Below, piece after piece: positions 45,299 through 55,129 of a DNA stretch of 64,000 bases. This DNA is from Bradyrhizobium yuanmingense (GTDB lineage Bacteria > Pseudomonadota > Alphaproteobacteria > Rhizobiales > Xanthobacteraceae). Within the stretch, counting starts at the first letter, position 1; each line of letters begins with the position of its first letter. A program made the position numbers and the translations under genes. The stretch lies in NCBI RefSeq assembly GCF_900094575.1, contig NZ_FMAE01000002.1:310001-374000 (forward strand), read 5' to 3'. The notes below the pieces were generated by a model that saw nothing but the letters and a program-made list of their open reading frames with translations, was not told the origin of the DNA and made no database searches.

Positions 45299-46468
45299 AT
45301 GATGGATCAGCAGAATCTCGGGACGATACGGCCCGCTTCAGCCGATCCTGCAGCCATTGCCCTAGCCAAGGCCCTCGGACAATGGCCGAAACCGACCGGT
45401 TTCAGGCGCCCGAGCCCCAAGAAGACCTACGACGCGGCGCCTGCGGCGACGGTCGAGGCCCTCGCCAAGGAGCTCGGCTTGCGGCTCGGCGACCAGAACG
45501 AGCTGACCATCCGTCGTATCAGGCGCGGCAAGGGCTATTCCTTCGTCCGCCCCAACGGTGCGCATATCCGCGACGCCCGCACCATCCGGCGGCTGCATTC
45601 CATGGCGGTGCCGCCGGCCTATCGCGAGGTGCGCTACTCCGCCGACCCGAACTCGCATCTGCAGGCCGTCGGCCGCGATGCCGCGGGCCGGCTGCAATAC
45701 CGCTATCACGCCGACTGGGAGAAGGTCCGCGAGCAGCGCAAGGCGCATCGCCTGGCAAAGCTCGTCGGCGCGCTGCCGAAAATCCGGCGCAAGGTCTCGG
45801 CGTTCCTGTCAGGGGACGAGCCGACGCGCGAGTTCGCGCTCTCGGCCGTGATCGAGCTGATCGCGCGCACCGCGATCCGCCCCGGCAATGAATCCTACGC
45901 CCGCCTCAACGGCACCCGCGGCGCGACCACGCTGCTGAAGTCCAACGTCACGCTGGAAGACGATTGTTTCGTGCTGACCTTCAAGGCCAAGGGCGGTAAG
46001 GCGGTGCGCAAGGAGTGCGACGCCGCCAAGCTGGTGCGCGCCATCGGCATTTTGCAGAGCGTTCCCGGCAAGCGCATGTTCCAGTATCGCGATGCCTCCG
46101 GCATCGTGCGCGCGGTCAGCACCACCCAGGTGAACGCGTTTCTGCGCGAGATCGCCGGCATCAAGATTTCCCTGAAGGATTTCCGCACGCTGATGGCGTC
46201 CGCCGTCGTGGTGGAATCGCTGTCGCGGATCACGCCGGCGAGCAGCCAGCGCGGCCGCAAGAAGCAGGTGCTGGATGCGATCCGCGCCGCCGCCGACCAG
46301 CTCTCCAACACGCCGGCGATCTGCCGCAAGAGCTACGTCCACGACACCATCGTCACCGCCTTCGAGGAGGGCATCCTCGAGCGCTTCGCCGCGACCATGA
46401 CGGGTCAGCGCTCGCAGGCCAGGCGCGAGCAGTTGCTGGCGCAGGTGGTGGCGACGGCAGCAGTGTAA
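45299..46468 (+). CDS. DNA topoisomerase IB (poxvirus-like)
   Basis: Enzyme of about 389 residues that relaxes DNA by cutting one strand with a Tyr. Catalytic features of the type IB/tyrosine recombinase fold are present: Arg in RTAIRPGNESYARLNGTRG, Lys in TFKAKGGKAVRK, Arg in LKDFRTLMASAVV, and the nucleophile Tyr in CRKSYVHDTIV. This compact form is common in Rhizobiales and related to viral enzymes. ATG 45299 (tandem with 45302) is chosen; the 30 residues upstream in frame look non-coding. Confidence 0.92.
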   Translation: MMDQQNLGTIRPASADPAAIALAKALGQWPKPTGFRRPSPKKTYDAAPAATVEALAKELGLRLGDQNELTIRRIRRGKGYSFVRPNGAHIRDARTIRRLHSMAVPPAYREVRYSADPNSHLQAVGRDAAGRLQYRYHADWEKVREQRKAHRLAKLVGALPKIRRKVSAFLSGDEPTREFALSAVIELIARTAIRPGNESYARLNGTRGATTLLKSNVTLEDDCFVLTFKAKGGKAVRKECDAAKLVRAIGILQSVPGKRMFQYRDASGIVRAVSTTQVNAFLREIAGIKISLKDFRTLMASAVVVESLSRITPASSQRGRKKQVLDAIRAAADQLSNTPAICRKSYVHDTIVTAFEEGILERFAATMTGQRSQARREQLLAQVVATAAV

Positions 46469-46478
46469 TGAAGCGCCG

Positions 46479-46576
46479 CTCTCGTAAGGTGGGCAAAGCG
46501 AAGCGTGCCCACCATTTGCCCATGGTGACGGGTGGTGGGCACGGCGCGAAGAGCGCCTTTGCCCAACCTACGAGAG
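46479..46576. repeat. Dispersed palindrome, GCTCTCGTAAGGTGGGC family
   Basis: Inverted ends (CTCTCGTAaGGTGGGCAAAG and CTTTGCCCAACCTACGAGAG) with a GGTGGGCAC/GTGCCCACC internal hairpin. It lies between convergent topoisomerase and SRPBCC genes, ending at the latter's stop codon. Confidence 0.75.
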
Positions 46577-47032
46577 CTACTTATTATCTGACACACCTAT
46601 GTCAGGACCGGGATCGCCGCCTGCGGCTGCGATCGTGAGCCGCTTAAGGTAGTGCGCCCAACCCGTTGCATGAGCGGCCGCCTGCGCTTCGTTCGGCAGG
46701 CCGCTATGGGTCATGCGCAGCAGCGTGCCGCCGTCCTGCTCGATCAGGTCGATCTCGATCAGGCTCGAGCCGGGCGGCACTTCCTGACCGCCCTCCCACC
46801 CGAACGTATAGGCCAGACGATGCACCGGCACGACCTCGCGGAACGCGCCGCGGGCGGCGGCGCCGTCCGGGCTGACGCCCTTGAGCAGGTAGAGCCCGCC
46901 GGGATAAGGCTCCGTGGTTGCGTCGGAGCCCATCCAGCTCAGGATCTTTTCGGGGTCGGTGAGGTAGGCGAAGACAGTGGCGCGCGGGGCCGCGATCTGG
47001 GTCTCGCGTCGCACTATGAAGGGTTCGGGCAT
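46577..47032 (-). CDS. SRPBCC/AHSA1 domain protein
   Basis: Small START-like protein of 151 residues. The AHSA1 signature is present (ETQIAAPRATVFAYLTDPEKILSWMG, then GGLYLLKGV and GWAHYLKRLTIAAAGGDPGPD). Such proteins bind lipids or act as Hsp90-cochaperone relatives, but no ligand is known here. ATG 47032 is the first methionine; a TTG at 47038 is possible. Divergent from the cyclase gene at 24-bp spacing. Confidence 0.88.
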   Translation of the reverse strand: MPEPFIVRRETQIAAPRATVFAYLTDPEKILSWMGSDATTEPYPGGLYLLKGVSPDGAAARGAFREVVPVHRLAYTFGWEGGQEVPPGSSLIEIDLIEQDGGTLLRMTHSGLPNEAQAAAHATGWAHYLKRLTIAAAGGDPGPDIGVSDNK

Positions 47033-47055
47033 CGGCAATCATCCCTGGTCTGACG

Positions 47056-48228
47056 ATGGGACATGGCGGCGGCCCTGCGCTCGGTCAAGGATTGCCCGTG
47101 GCAAAGACGGCCCTGTTTCGCCATGATCGCCTCATGCAGCTCTCCCCGACCCTAGCCTGGCTCCTCGACGCGGCCTCGGATTGTCGCGGGGCCGACCACC
47201 TGCTCGCGGAGCTCGGCGCGCATCTGGCCGCCGATGGCGTGCCGCTCGCGGCAGGCGCCCTGACGCTGGAGGTGCCGCATCCGCTGATCGCGAAGCGGAC
47301 CTGGCTGTGGCGTGCCGACAGCGGCCAGGTGATCGAAGCGCTCGGCTTCGCGCCGGGCGGCCTCGCGCCCGATCCACCCGACGACGCCGGCCGCCGTTGG
47401 CTGCGCGATATCGCCGGCGGCGATGTGCATGAAGATGTCGCCGGACGGCCCGATGGCCCGCTGCTCGGCTGGATCGGGCCGCGTCCGTTCACGGCGGATG
47501 AGATCGAGCAATTGCGTCAGGCCGCGCGTTTCGCCGCAACGCCGCTGGCCGTGCTCGCCGCGCGCGCCACCTTGCGGGCAACGCTCGATGCATACCTTGG
47601 CACGCGCAGCGCGGAGCGGGTACTGGCGGCGCCTCTGCGCCGCGATCTCGGCGAGACCATCCAGGCCGCACTGCTCTATGCGGATTTGCGCAATTTCACG
47701 ACCCTGTCGGAGACGACACCGCCGGCCGATGTCATTGCGGCGCTCGATGCCTGGTTCGATCGCATCGCCGGCGCGGTTCACGCCTTCGGCGGCGAGGTGC
47801 TGAAATTCATCGGCGACGGCGTGCTCGCGATCTTTCCGGTGCTCGAGGCGTCCCCGCGCCGCGCCTGTGACGCTGCTTTGCGCGCGGCAAGCGCAGCCGA
47901 AGCCGGGATGGCGTACCTCAACAAGGAGCGCCGCGCGCAAGGGCTGCCGCCTTTGTCGTTTGGCGCCGCGCTCCATCTCGGCGAGATGCTCTGGGGCAAT
48001 ATCGGCGCCGCGAACCGGCTCGACTTCACCGCGATCGGCCCCGCCGTCAACCTCGCCAGCCGTCTGGAGGGATTGTGCAAGCCGCTGGGCCGGACGGTGC
48101 TGGTGTCGGGCGCGCTCGCCGCCGAGACAGAGATGCCGCTGGTTGCGCTTGGGACGCATGAGCTGCGCGGCATTGCCGCGCCGTGCGAGGTGTTTGCGCT
48201 GGAGGAGTCGCAAGCCCGGATATCGTAG
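47056..48228 (+). CDS. Class III adenylate cyclase
   Basis: Soluble cyclase of 390 residues, or 364 if ATG 47134 is used. About 185 N-terminal residues look like an independent sensor with no recognisable domain (PLAAGALTLEVPHPLIAKRTWLW). The catalytic domain starts near residue 195: metal-binding Asp in LLYADLRNFTTLSE, second Asp and base-specifying Lys in VLKFIGDGVLAIFP, base-contacting Asp in LDFTAIG, and transition-state Asn/Arg in AVNLASRLE. The Lys/Asp pair points to ATP and so cAMP. Its stop codon lies inside a dispersed repeat. Confidence 0.9.
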   Translation: MGHGGGPALGQGLPVAKTALFRHDRLMQLSPTLAWLLDAASDCRGADHLLAELGAHLAADGVPLAAGALTLEVPHPLIAKRTWLWRADSGQVIEALGFAPGGLAPDPPDDAGRRWLRDIAGGDVHEDVAGRPDGPLLGWIGPRPFTADEIEQLRQAARFAATPLAVLAARATLRATLDAYLGTRSAERVLAAPLRRDLGETIQAALLYADLRNFTTLSETTPPADVIAALDAWFDRIAGAVHAFGGEVLKFIGDGVLAIFPVLEASPRRACDAALRAASAAEAGMAYLNKERRAQGLPPLSFGAALHLGEMLWGNIGAANRLDFTAIGPAVNLASRLEGLCKPLGRTVLVSGALAAETEMPLVALGTHELRGIAAPCEVFALEESQARIS

Positions 48229-48309
48229 CCCGGATGGAGCGAACCGTAATCCGGGATCGGGCTTCAATCGAGACTTTCCCGGATTGCGCTGCGCTCCATC
48301 CGGGCTACG
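48224..48309. repeat. Dispersed palindrome, CGTAGCCCGGATGGAGCG family
   Basis: Inverted ends CGTAGCCCGGATGGAGCG and CGCTCCATCCGGGCTACG around a diverged centre with TAATCCGGGA arms. The first copy end supplies the TAG stop (48226-48228) of the adenylate cyclase. This type is very frequent in Bradyrhizobium-like genomes. Confidence 0.8.
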
Positions 48310-48320
48310 AAACGACGTAA

Positions 48321-48734
48321 CTACATCCCGCCCATCTTGCAGACGAGCTTCCACTCCTCTGCCGTCACCGGCTGCACGGAGAGGCGCGAATATTTCACCA
48401 GCGCCATATCCGCGAGCTTCTTCTCCGCCTTGATCGCGGCCATCGTCACCGGCGTCTTCAGGGGCTTGTCGGCCTTGATGTCGACGCAGACGAATTTGCC
48501 GGTCTTGTCGGTTGGATCGGGATAGGCCTCCTTGATGATCTCGGCGATGCCGACGATCTCCTTGCCCTCGTTGGAATGATAGAAGAACGCCTTGTCGCCC
48601 TTCTTCATGCTCACGAGATTCTGACGGGCGGTGAAATTGCGCACGCCGGTCCAGGCCTCGCCCTTGGCGCCCTTCGCAACCTGCTGGTCCCAGGACCACA
48701 CCGACGGTTCGGATTTCACGAGCCAGTACGCCAT
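48321..48734 (-). CDS. EVE domain protein
   Basis: Protein of 137 residues with the EVE (PUA-like) fold: MAYWLVKSEPSVWSWDQQ, WTGVRNFTARQNL, GDKAFFYHSNEGKEIVGIAEI and the LVCKMGGM tail. EVE domains relate to modified-base readers, so binding to RNA or DNA modification is possible. It is the last gene of the tsaD-gpsA operon, 2 nt downstream of gpsA. Confidence 0.92.
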   Translation of the reverse strand: MAYWLVKSEPSVWSWDQQVAKGAKGEAWTGVRNFTARQNLVSMKKGDKAFFYHSNEGKEIVGIAEIIKEAYPDPTDKTGKFVCVDIKADKPLKTPVTMAAIKAEKKLADMALVKYSRLSVQPVTAEEWKLVCKMGGM

Positions 48735-48736
48735 GC

Positions 48737-49717
48737 TTATTCCTCTGCCTTGAAGGGGCGCGTCATCAGCGCCGAGATCGCGGCATCGATCGTGCTTTTG
48801 CCGCTCAGGATCGATGCGACCGCCTCAGATACCGGCAACTCGATGTTTTGCGAAGCGGCGAGCTCGATCAGCACGGGGGCGGTGAACTCGCCCTCGGCGA
48901 GCTTGCCGGCGGGAGGCTGCTCGCCGCGGCCGAGCGCGAGGCCGAGCGCGAAGTTGCGCGATTGCGGGCTCGAGCAGGTCAGAATGAGATCACCGAGGCC
49001 CGACAGGCCGGTGAGCGTCTCGCTGCGTGCGCCGAGCGCACGGCCGAGGCGCGTCAGCTCGGCAAAGCCGCGGGTCGTGAGCGCCGCCTGCGCGGAGGCG
49101 CCAAGCTCGCGCCCGACCGCAATGCCGACCGCGATCGCCAGCACATTCTTGGCGGCGCCACCGATCTCGACGCCGCGAATGTCGGTGGAGTGATAGGGGC
49201 GGAATGTCCGCGAGCCCAGCGCCTGCACCAGGCTGCTGGCGAGCGCCTCATCGCTTGCCGCCAGGGTCACTGCCGTCGGCAGGCCGCGTGCGACGTCGTT
49301 GGCAAAGCTCGGCCCCGACAGGATCGCCGGCTGCGCGTGCGGCGCGGCCTCGGCGATCACGTCGGTCATGAACTTATGGGTGCCGTGCTCGATACCCTTG
49401 GCGCAGGCGACGATCGGCACCGCCTTCGTGATGTGCGAGGCCAGCATGTTGACCGCACCGCGCAAATGTTGCGCCGGCGTCGCAATCAGCAGCATGTCGG
49501 CACGCGCGGCGAGCGCCAGATCGCTCGTCACGACGAGCTCAGGCACGATCCGAATCCCGGGCAGCCGCGGATTGTCGCGCGTCGATGCGATCCGCGCGGC
49601 GTGCTCGGCATTGCGTGCCCACAGCGTCACGTTTCGCCCTGCTCGCGCCGCCACCGTCGCCAGCGCCGTACCCCAGGCGCCCGCGCCGATCACTGCGACG
49701 GATTGGAACGCGGTCAT
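48737..49717 (-). CDS. gpsA: Glycerol-3-phosphate dehydrogenase [NAD(P)+]
   Basis: Reduces dihydroxyacetone phosphate for phospholipid synthesis; 326 residues. The dinucleotide motif [10 protein letters not shown] is followed by [30 protein letters not shown], and the key Lys in [21 protein letters not shown], a conserved GpsA sequence. ATG 49717 is 2 nt downstream of the tsaD stop, so the genes are co-transcribed and probably coupled. Confidence 0.97.
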   Translation of the reverse strand: MTAFQSVAVIGAGAWGTALATVAARAGRNVTLWARNAEHAARIASTRDNPRLPGIRIVPELVVTSDLALAARADMLLIATPAQHLRGAVNMLASHITKAVPIVACAKGIEHGTHKFMTDVIAEAAPHAQPAILSGPSFANDVARGLPTAVTLAASDEALASSLVQALGSRTFRPYHSTDIRGVEIGGAAKNVLAIAVGIAVGRELGASAQAALTTRGFAELTRLGRALGARSETLTGLSGLGDLILTCSSPQSRNFALGLALGRGEQPPAGKLAEGEFTAPVLIELAASQNIELPVSEAVASILSGKSTIDAAISALMTRPFKAEE

Positions 49718-49719
49718 CC

Positions 49720-50793
49720 CTAGAATCCCGCCCGAGTCTTGCCGTAGCCCGCGGGCGCCGTCGCGTTGGCATCGAGCAGCCAGCGTGCGCGCGGCTGCGC
49801 GTCCATCGTGTCGGTCAGGCCAAGCGCCAGGCGCTCGGCGCCGGCCCAGGCGATCATGGCGCCGTTGTCGGTGCACAGCGCGGGCGGTGGCATGATCAGC
49901 TGCGTCCCGGCCTGCTTCGCGACATCGTCAAGCGCGCCGCGGATCGCCTGATTGGCGGCAACGCCGCCGGCGGCGACCAGCGCGCGCGGTGCGCCGAACT
50001 GCTCGCGGAAAAGCTTCAGGCCGACGCTCAGCCGGTCGGCCGTTGAATCGAGCACGGCGGCCTGGAAGCTCGCGCAGAGATCGCTGATGTCCTGCGGCAT
50101 GAGCTCGGCCAGCCGGCTCGCTTCGGTGCGCACCGCCGTCTTCAGTCCCGACAGCGAGAAATTGGCATCGGGGCGCCCCTGCATCGGCCGGGGAAACGCA
50201 AAGCGCGTGGCATCGCCACCTGCCGCCGCGCGCTCGACCTGCGGGCCGCCGGGATAGGGCAGGCCCAGCATCTTCGCGACCTTGTCGAAGGCCTCGCCGA
50301 TGGCGTCGTCAACCGTGGTGCCGAGCCGCACATACTGGCCGACACCGGTGACTGCGACGATCTGGGTATGGCCGCCGGAGGCGAGGAACAGGCAATAGGG
50401 AAATTCGATGCCGTCGGTGAGACGCGGCGTCAGCGCATGCGCTTCGAGATGATTCACCGCGACCAGCGGCGTGTCGTGCACCATCGCGATCGCCTTCGCG
50501 GTGGTGAGTCCGACGATGACGCCGCCGATCAGCCCGGGCCCCGCGGCCGCCGCGACGCCGTCGAGCTGAGCATAATCGATGCCGGCCTCGTTCATGGCGC
50601 GGTCGATGATCCCATCGAGCACGTCGACATGCGCGCGCGCGGCGATCTCCGGCACCACGCCGCCGAAGCGGGCATGCTCCTCGATCTGCGACCGCACGAT
50701 GTTGGACAGGATCTTGCCCTTGCCGTCGGCCGCGCGTTCGATCACGGCCGCGGCGGTCTCGTCGCAGGTGGTTTCGATGCCCAGCACCAGCAT
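49720..50793 (-). CDS. tsaD: tRNA threonylcarbamoyladenosine synthase subunit TsaD
   Basis: Makes the t6A modification at position 37 of ANN-decoding tRNAs, with TsaB/E/C elsewhere. 357 residues, the usual length. The metal-binding motif [11 protein letters not shown] and the ASNH actin-like motifs [30 protein letters not shown] and [13 protein letters not shown] are all present. ATG 50793 is preferred; an in-frame TTG (50811) would add six residues. First gene of the tsaD-gpsA-EVE unit. Confidence 0.97.
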   Translation of the reverse strand: MLVLGIETTCDETAAAVIERAADGKGKILSNIVRSQIEEHARFGGVVPEIAARAHVDVLDGIIDRAMNEAGIDYAQLDGVAAAAGPGLIGGVIVGLTTAKAIAMVHDTPLVAVNHLEAHALTPRLTDGIEFPYCLFLASGGHTQIVAVTGVGQYVRLGTTVDDAIGEAFDKVAKMLGLPYPGGPQVERAAAGGDATRFAFPRPMQGRPDANFSLSGLKTAVRTEASRLAELMPQDISDLCASFQAAVLDSTADRLSVGLKLFREQFGAPRALVAAGGVAANQAIRGALDDVAKQAGTQLIMPPPALCTDNGAMIAWAGAERLALGLTDTMDAQPRARWLLDANATAPAGYGKTRAGF

Positions 50794-50944
50794 TGGCGAA
50801 TTGTTATCCAATTTGCGCCCTTGCGCTCATCCATAAAGCAGAGTTCTGGTACGTCCGGTAGCATCCCGGGGTCGGCTTGCGCAATCGTCACGCGCAGCCG
50901 TTCTGGTCAATGCGTCACCGCCAAATGGTCCGGGAACAGCAGCG

Positions 50945-51691
50945 ATGTCCATTCTTGTCACACGGCCGCATCCCGACAATGCGGCGACGGCGGACAATCT
51001 GCGCACGCGCGGGCATGCGGTACTGCTTGCGCCGGCGCTCAAGCTCGAGCCGGTCGCCTTCCAAGGCGAGAGCGAAGTTTCTTATGATGCCGTTCTCGTC
51101 ACCTCGGCCAACGCGATTCGCGCCATAGCGCCGCAATTGCCGGATCTCGGTCTGCTGGAGCTGCCATTGTTCGCGGTCGGCGAACATACGGCTGCAGCGG
51201 CGCGAGAGGCTGGTTTTGCCGAGGTGATCGTCGCCGGGGGCGACGCCGCGTCCTTGCGCGACAAGGTGATGCAGAGCGCGTGCGACAAGGTGTTGAAGAA
51301 AAACAGCACGCTGCTGTATCTCGCCGGCGCGGATCTGTCGCGCGACCTCGGCGGCGAACTCGGGGCGGAAGGTTTCCGCGTGGTGACGCAGACGACCTAC
51401 CGCATGGCGCCGGTGAAGCATCTGCCGCGCGAGGTGTGCGAGGGCTTTGCCGCCCACGGGATCGAGGCGGTGCTGCACTACTCCCGGCGCAGCGCACGTG
51501 CGTTCCTCGATGCGGCGCGGGACGAAGGTGTCGAAATTTCGGCGCTGGCGATCCCGCATTGCTGCCTGTCCGAGACCGTTGCGGGCGTGCTGCGCGATGC
51601 CGGCGCGTCACAGGTTCTGGTGGCCGCAACGCCGGACGAAACTGCCTTATTCGACACCTTGGAGCGTGCGTTGCGGACCCGTTTGGCGTAA
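50945..51691 (+). CDS. hemD: Uroporphyrinogen-III synthase
   Basis: Cyclises hydroxymethylbilane to uroporphyrinogen III; 248 residues. HemD is poorly conserved, but VLVTRPHPDNAATADNL, AVLVTSANAIRA, FAVGEHTAAAAREAGF and LHYSRRSARAFLD are consistent. The order hemD, mitofilin-like gene, hemY on the same strand supports it. Unusually, hemC, which I recall lying next to hemD in related genomes, is absent from the 150 bases between tsaD and this gene. A weak ribosome-binding site (GGGAACAGC) precedes ATG 50945. Confidence 0.88.
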   Translation: MSILVTRPHPDNAATADNLRTRGHAVLLAPALKLEPVAFQGESEVSYDAVLVTSANAIRAIAPQLPDLGLLELPLFAVGEHTAAAAREAGFAEVIVAGGDAASLRDKVMQSACDKVLKKNSTLLYLAGADLSRDLGGELGAEGFRVVTQTTYRMAPVKHLPREVCEGFAAHGIEAVLHYSRRSARAFLDAARDEGVEISALAIPHCCLSETVAGVLRDAGASQVLVAATPDETALFDTLERALRTRLA

Positions 51692-51755
51692 AGGTCGGGC
51701 CGAATCCGACGCAATCTAATCCATCCCTGGTATGGAAGTGTGAGGAACCGTCACG

Positions 51756-52976
51756 ATGGCCGACGACAAGCCTGAAGACGCTGGATTGGCGCCCGATCCG
51801 GGTCGTGCCAAGCGCACCCCGCCCACCATCGACCTCGAGGCGACGGAAGTCTCGACCCAGCCGCAGCAGGTCGCGGGCGAGTCCGAGGCATCCGAGCATG
51901 TCGCGCAGGAGCAGGCCAGGGTGGAAGAGCCCGGCTCGGAACAGGTCAAGGCCGAGCCTCAGTCCGAATCTGCAGAGCAGCAGGCCTCCGCGGCGGTGCC
52001 TGTATCGGCGCCGATTTCGCCCTGGGTCATCGCGCCGTTCTCCGGCGTTGCCGCGGCTGCGGTCGTGATCGCAGTCGGCTGGATGCTGGGCTGGCCCGCG
52101 GTGCAGGCCCCGCCGGCCGCGCCGCAGGTCACCAGTGCGACCGTCGATGCGCTGAGCGGACGCGTTGCCGCGGTCGAAGCCAGGGCCGCGAGGCCGGCGG
52201 CCGATCCGGCCCAAGTCGCGCGGATCGACGCGTTGGAGAAAGCGGCGAGCGCACTGCGCGGCGACATCGCCAATTTGCGCGCACAGTTCGATAAGACGGC
52301 GAGCGCACTGAACGACGCGAAATCCGCGTCGCCGAGTGCCGCGCCCGATCTTGCCGCGCTCATCGACCGCATCGCTCAGCTCGAGCGCGCCAGCAAGACC
52401 GAGCGGGCCGAGCTTGCGCAGCAGGGCGAGAAGATCGCCGAGGCCAAGACGATGGACGACAAGCCGCTCCGCTATGTGGTGGCGGCGTCCCTGCTCGACG
52501 TTGCCGTTCGCCACGGCGATCCCTATCAATCGCAATTGGCCGCGGCGCGGTCGCTGGCGACCAAGCCCGACATGCTCAAACCGCTCGAGGCGTTTGCATC
52601 GTCCGGTATCCCGACATCGGCGGCGCTGAGCCGCGAGCTCCTCAATATCGTGCCGAAGCTGTCGCCGCCGGCTGAAGCTCCGTCGAGCGAAGCCGGCATT
52701 GTCGAGCGGCTCCAGGCGGGTGCGTCAAAGCTCGTGCGGATCGAGCGCACCGATGGCGTCGGCAACGATCGCGGCGCCATCGTGACGCGCGTCACGGCGG
52801 CGGCGCTCCGCAGCGATTTCGCCGAAGCGCGGCGCGAGCTGAAGACGCTGCCCGAGGCTGATCGTGCTCCGGCGCAGGCCTGGCTCGACAAAGCCGACGC
52901 CCGCGACGCCGCGCTCGCCGCGTCCCGCAAATTCGCCGACGATGCCATGGCGGATCTCGCCAAATCTACTCAATAA
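51756..52976 (+). CDS. Mitofilin (Mic60)-like inner membrane protein
   Basis: Protein of 406 residues: a long disordered acidic N-terminus, one transmembrane helix (about residues 95-112, VIAPFSGVAAAAVVIAVGWML), a coiled coil of alternating Ala/Glu/Lys (about 130-220), and a C-terminal helical domain resembling the COG4223 or mitofilin signature. Alphaproteobacterial Mic60 homologues sit beside hemY, as here, and shape inner-membrane curvature. Function in this organism is inferred. Confidence 0.85.
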   Translation: MADDKPEDAGLAPDPGRAKRTPPTIDLEATEVSTQPQQVAGESEASEHVAQEQARVEEPGSEQVKAEPQSESAEQQASAAVPVSAPISPWVIAPFSGVAAAAVVIAVGWMLGWPAVQAPPAAPQVTSATVDALSGRVAAVEARAARPAADPAQVARIDALEKAASALRGDIANLRAQFDKTASALNDAKSASPSAAPDLAALIDRIAQLERASKTERAELAQQGEKIAEAKTMDDKPLRYVVAASLLDVAVRHGDPYQSQLAAARSLATKPDMLKPLEAFASSGIPTSAALSRELLNIVPKLSPPAEAPSSEAGIVERLQAGASKLVRIERTDGVGNDRGAIVTRVTAAALRSDFAEARRELKTLPEADRAPAQAWLDKADARDAALAASRKFADDAMADLAKSTQ

Positions 52977-53011
52977 GATTCGCGCAACAATCGGCGCGTA
53001 TAGGGATCGCC

Positions 53012-54811
53012 ATGCTTCGCATCGTCCTCTTTCTCGTCTTGATCGCACTGGCGGCGGCCGGCGCGGCCTGGGTCGCCGACCAGTCCGGCGACCTCGTCCT
53101 GACCGCGGGCACCTTCCGCATCTCGACGACGCTGCCGAGGTTCGTGTTCTTGCTCGGCCTTTTCGCCGCTTCCGTCGTGCTGGTCTGGAGCATCCTGACG
53201 ACGATCTGGCGCATGCCAGGGCGCTTGCGCCGCCGCCGTCATGACAAGCGTCATGCCCGCGGCCGTCATGCCATCACCCATGGTCTGCTCGCGATCGGCC
53301 ACGGCGATTCCGCGCTCGCGCGCCGGCACGCCGAGGCGGCGCGGCGGCATGCACCGAACGATCCGCTCGCACTGCTTTTGCACGCGCAGTCGGCGCAGCT
53401 CGAAGGCAATCGCGACGAGGCGCAACGCGTCTTCCGCGCCATGGCCGAACGCGAGGACACGCGGCTGCTCGGCCTGCGCGGTCTCTTCATCGAGGCGCAG
53501 CGCGCCGATGATGCGGTCGGCGCCGTGATGATCGCGGAGGAAGCGATCAAGCTGTCGCCGTCCGCGACCTGGGCCTCGCACGCGGTGCTCGGCTTCCGCT
53601 GCGCGCGCGGCGACTGGAGCGGCGCGCTCGCGATCCTCGATTCGAATCTGTCCGCGGGCCTGATCGACAAGCAGACCTATCGCCGGCAGCGCGGTGTGCT
53701 GCTCGCCGCGCGTGCGCTGGAGCTGGAAACGATGGACCGCGACGTCGCGCGCGAGAGCGTGCTGGAGGCGGTCAAGCTCGCGCCGACCCTGGTGCCGGCG
53801 GCCGTGCTCGCGGCAAAATTCGAGAGCGAGGCGCATCAGGTGCGCCGCGCCATGAAGCTGGTGGAAGCCGCCTGGCTCTCCAATCCGCATCCCGATCTCG
53901 CGGACGCATATGCGCATGTGAAGCTCGGCGATTCCGCATGGCACCGCTTGCAGCGGGTAGAAACTCTCGCCGCGAAGACCCCCGCCGACAAGCCCGGTTA
54001 TGTCGAAGGGCAGCTCGCGATCGCGCGTGCTGCGATCGAGGCCTCCGAGTTCGCCCGCGCGCGCGAGGTGCTCGCGCCTTATCTCAAGGATCCGACCCAG
54101 CGCGTCGCGCTGCTGATGGCCGAGATCGAGCGCACAGAGCATGGTGACGGCGGCCGCGCCCGCGCCTGGACCTTGCGCGCGGTGCGCGCCCGGCTCGATC
54201 CCGCCTGGACCGCGGACGGCTATGTCAGCGACCGCTGGCGTCCGGTCTCCCCGGTCACCGGCCGCCTCGATGCGTTCCAGTGGCAGGCGCCGGTCGCGAG
54301 CCTGCCCTCGGACAAGGGCCCCACGCTCGAATCCTCGGCCTTCGAGGAAGCCATGCTGGCCGCTCCGCCGCCGAAGCGGGTGACCGCCGCTCCCAGCGAA
54401 GCCGCGGTGGAACCGCCGGAGGTGGCCCCGCTGCCGGCACCGGCCGCGCAGGACAATTCACCCCCTCAGCCCAAGGACGCCGCGAAGGAGGCTACCAAGG
54501 AAGTGGCCAAGGAGACTGGGGAGCAAACTGCGAAGGTCGACGAGCCGGTCGTCACGCCCGCCGAGCCGGCGAATCCGGCTCCGGCGCCCGCCGAATCATC
54601 GCCGCCGGCGCCGACGCCGGTCTTCCGGACCCGGGCCGACCTCAGCAAGCCCGCATCGGCGCCGACCCAGACCGTCATCCCGATCGTCCGCGCACCGGAC
54701 GATCCCGGGATCGACGACGACGGCCCAAGCGACGAATTTACGGAACAAATCGGCACGCCCAAAGCCCAGGCGGGCGGCTGGCGCGGATTCTGGTCCCGCT
54801 GGGGCGCGTGA
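53012..54811 (+). CDS. hemY: Heme biosynthesis HemY N-terminal/TPR protein
   Basis: Protein of 599 residues. Two N-terminal transmembrane helices (LRIVLFLVLIALAAAGAAWVAD and FVFLLGLFAASVVLVWSILTTIW) flank a short loop and define the HemY_N domain; TPR-like helices follow (about 95-400), then a long Pro/Ala/Glu-rich low-complexity tail. Despite the name it is not the protoporphyrinogen oxidase also called HemY. It is thought to scaffold late heme synthesis. The Mic60-like gene ends 35 nt upstream. Confidence 0.9.
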   Translation: MLRIVLFLVLIALAAAGAAWVADQSGDLVLTAGTFRISTTLPRFVFLLGLFAASVVLVWSILTTIWRMPGRLRRRRHDKRHARGRHAITHGLLAIGHGDSALARRHAEAARRHAPNDPLALLLHAQSAQLEGNRDEAQRVFRAMAEREDTRLLGLRGLFIEAQRADDAVGAVMIAEEAIKLSPSATWASHAVLGFRCARGDWSGALAILDSNLSAGLIDKQTYRRQRGVLLAARALELETMDRDVARESVLEAVKLAPTLVPAAVLAAKFESEAHQVRRAMKLVEAAWLSNPHPDLADAYAHVKLGDSAWHRLQRVETLAAKTPADKPGYVEGQLAIARAAIEASEFARAREVLAPYLKDPTQRVALLMAEIERTEHGDGGRARAWTLRAVRARLDPAWTADGYVSDRWRPVSPVTGRLDAFQWQAPVASLPSDKGPTLESSAFEEAMLAAPPPKRVTAAPSEAAVEPPEVAPLPAPAAQDNSPPQPKDAAKEATKEVAKETGEQTAKVDEPVVTPAEPANPAPAPAESSPPAPTPVFRTRADLSKPASAPTQTVIPIVRAPDDPGIDDDGPSDEFTEQIGTPKAQAGGWRGFWSRWGA

Positions 54812-54910
54812 GCGGTATTTCGCCTCCCGCTTGTCCTTGCCAATTCGGGCCATGCCCGATATCAGGGGCGCGCGTATCGGGGCCGGCATTGCTTTGGTCC
54901 CGGCAGGTTC

Positions 54911-54986
54911 GCCGCAATAGCTCAGTCGGTAGAGCACGTCATTCGTAATGACGGGGTCGGGGGTTCGAATCCCTCTTGCGGCACCA
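54911..54986 (+). tRNA. tRNA-Thr (CGT)
   Basis: Complete cloverleaf: acceptor GCCGCAA pairs with TTGCGGC, discriminator A and encoded CCA. The anticodon arm GTCATTCGTAATGAC gives anticodon CGT, Thr. T-arm GGGGGTTCGAATCCC is standard. The nearby ORFs on the opposite strand are spurious. Confidence 0.97.
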
Positions 54987-55129
54987 GCGCCCCGGTTCAT
55001 CCGACCCCAAGCGCTCCGATGACCAGGCATCAGCCTGCATCAGGGCTCGCTCGGCTGCGTGATCGCGATCACATAATCGCAGACATGGCTCCCCTAACGT
55101 CCTGTCACGCCAACACGGGGAGACTTCAC

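Noticed and set aside
54596..55030. Minus-strand ORF with GIRTPDPVITNDVLYRLSYCG
   Set aside because: Antisense to tRNA-Thr and the 3' end of hemY; a spurious frame from the tRNA.
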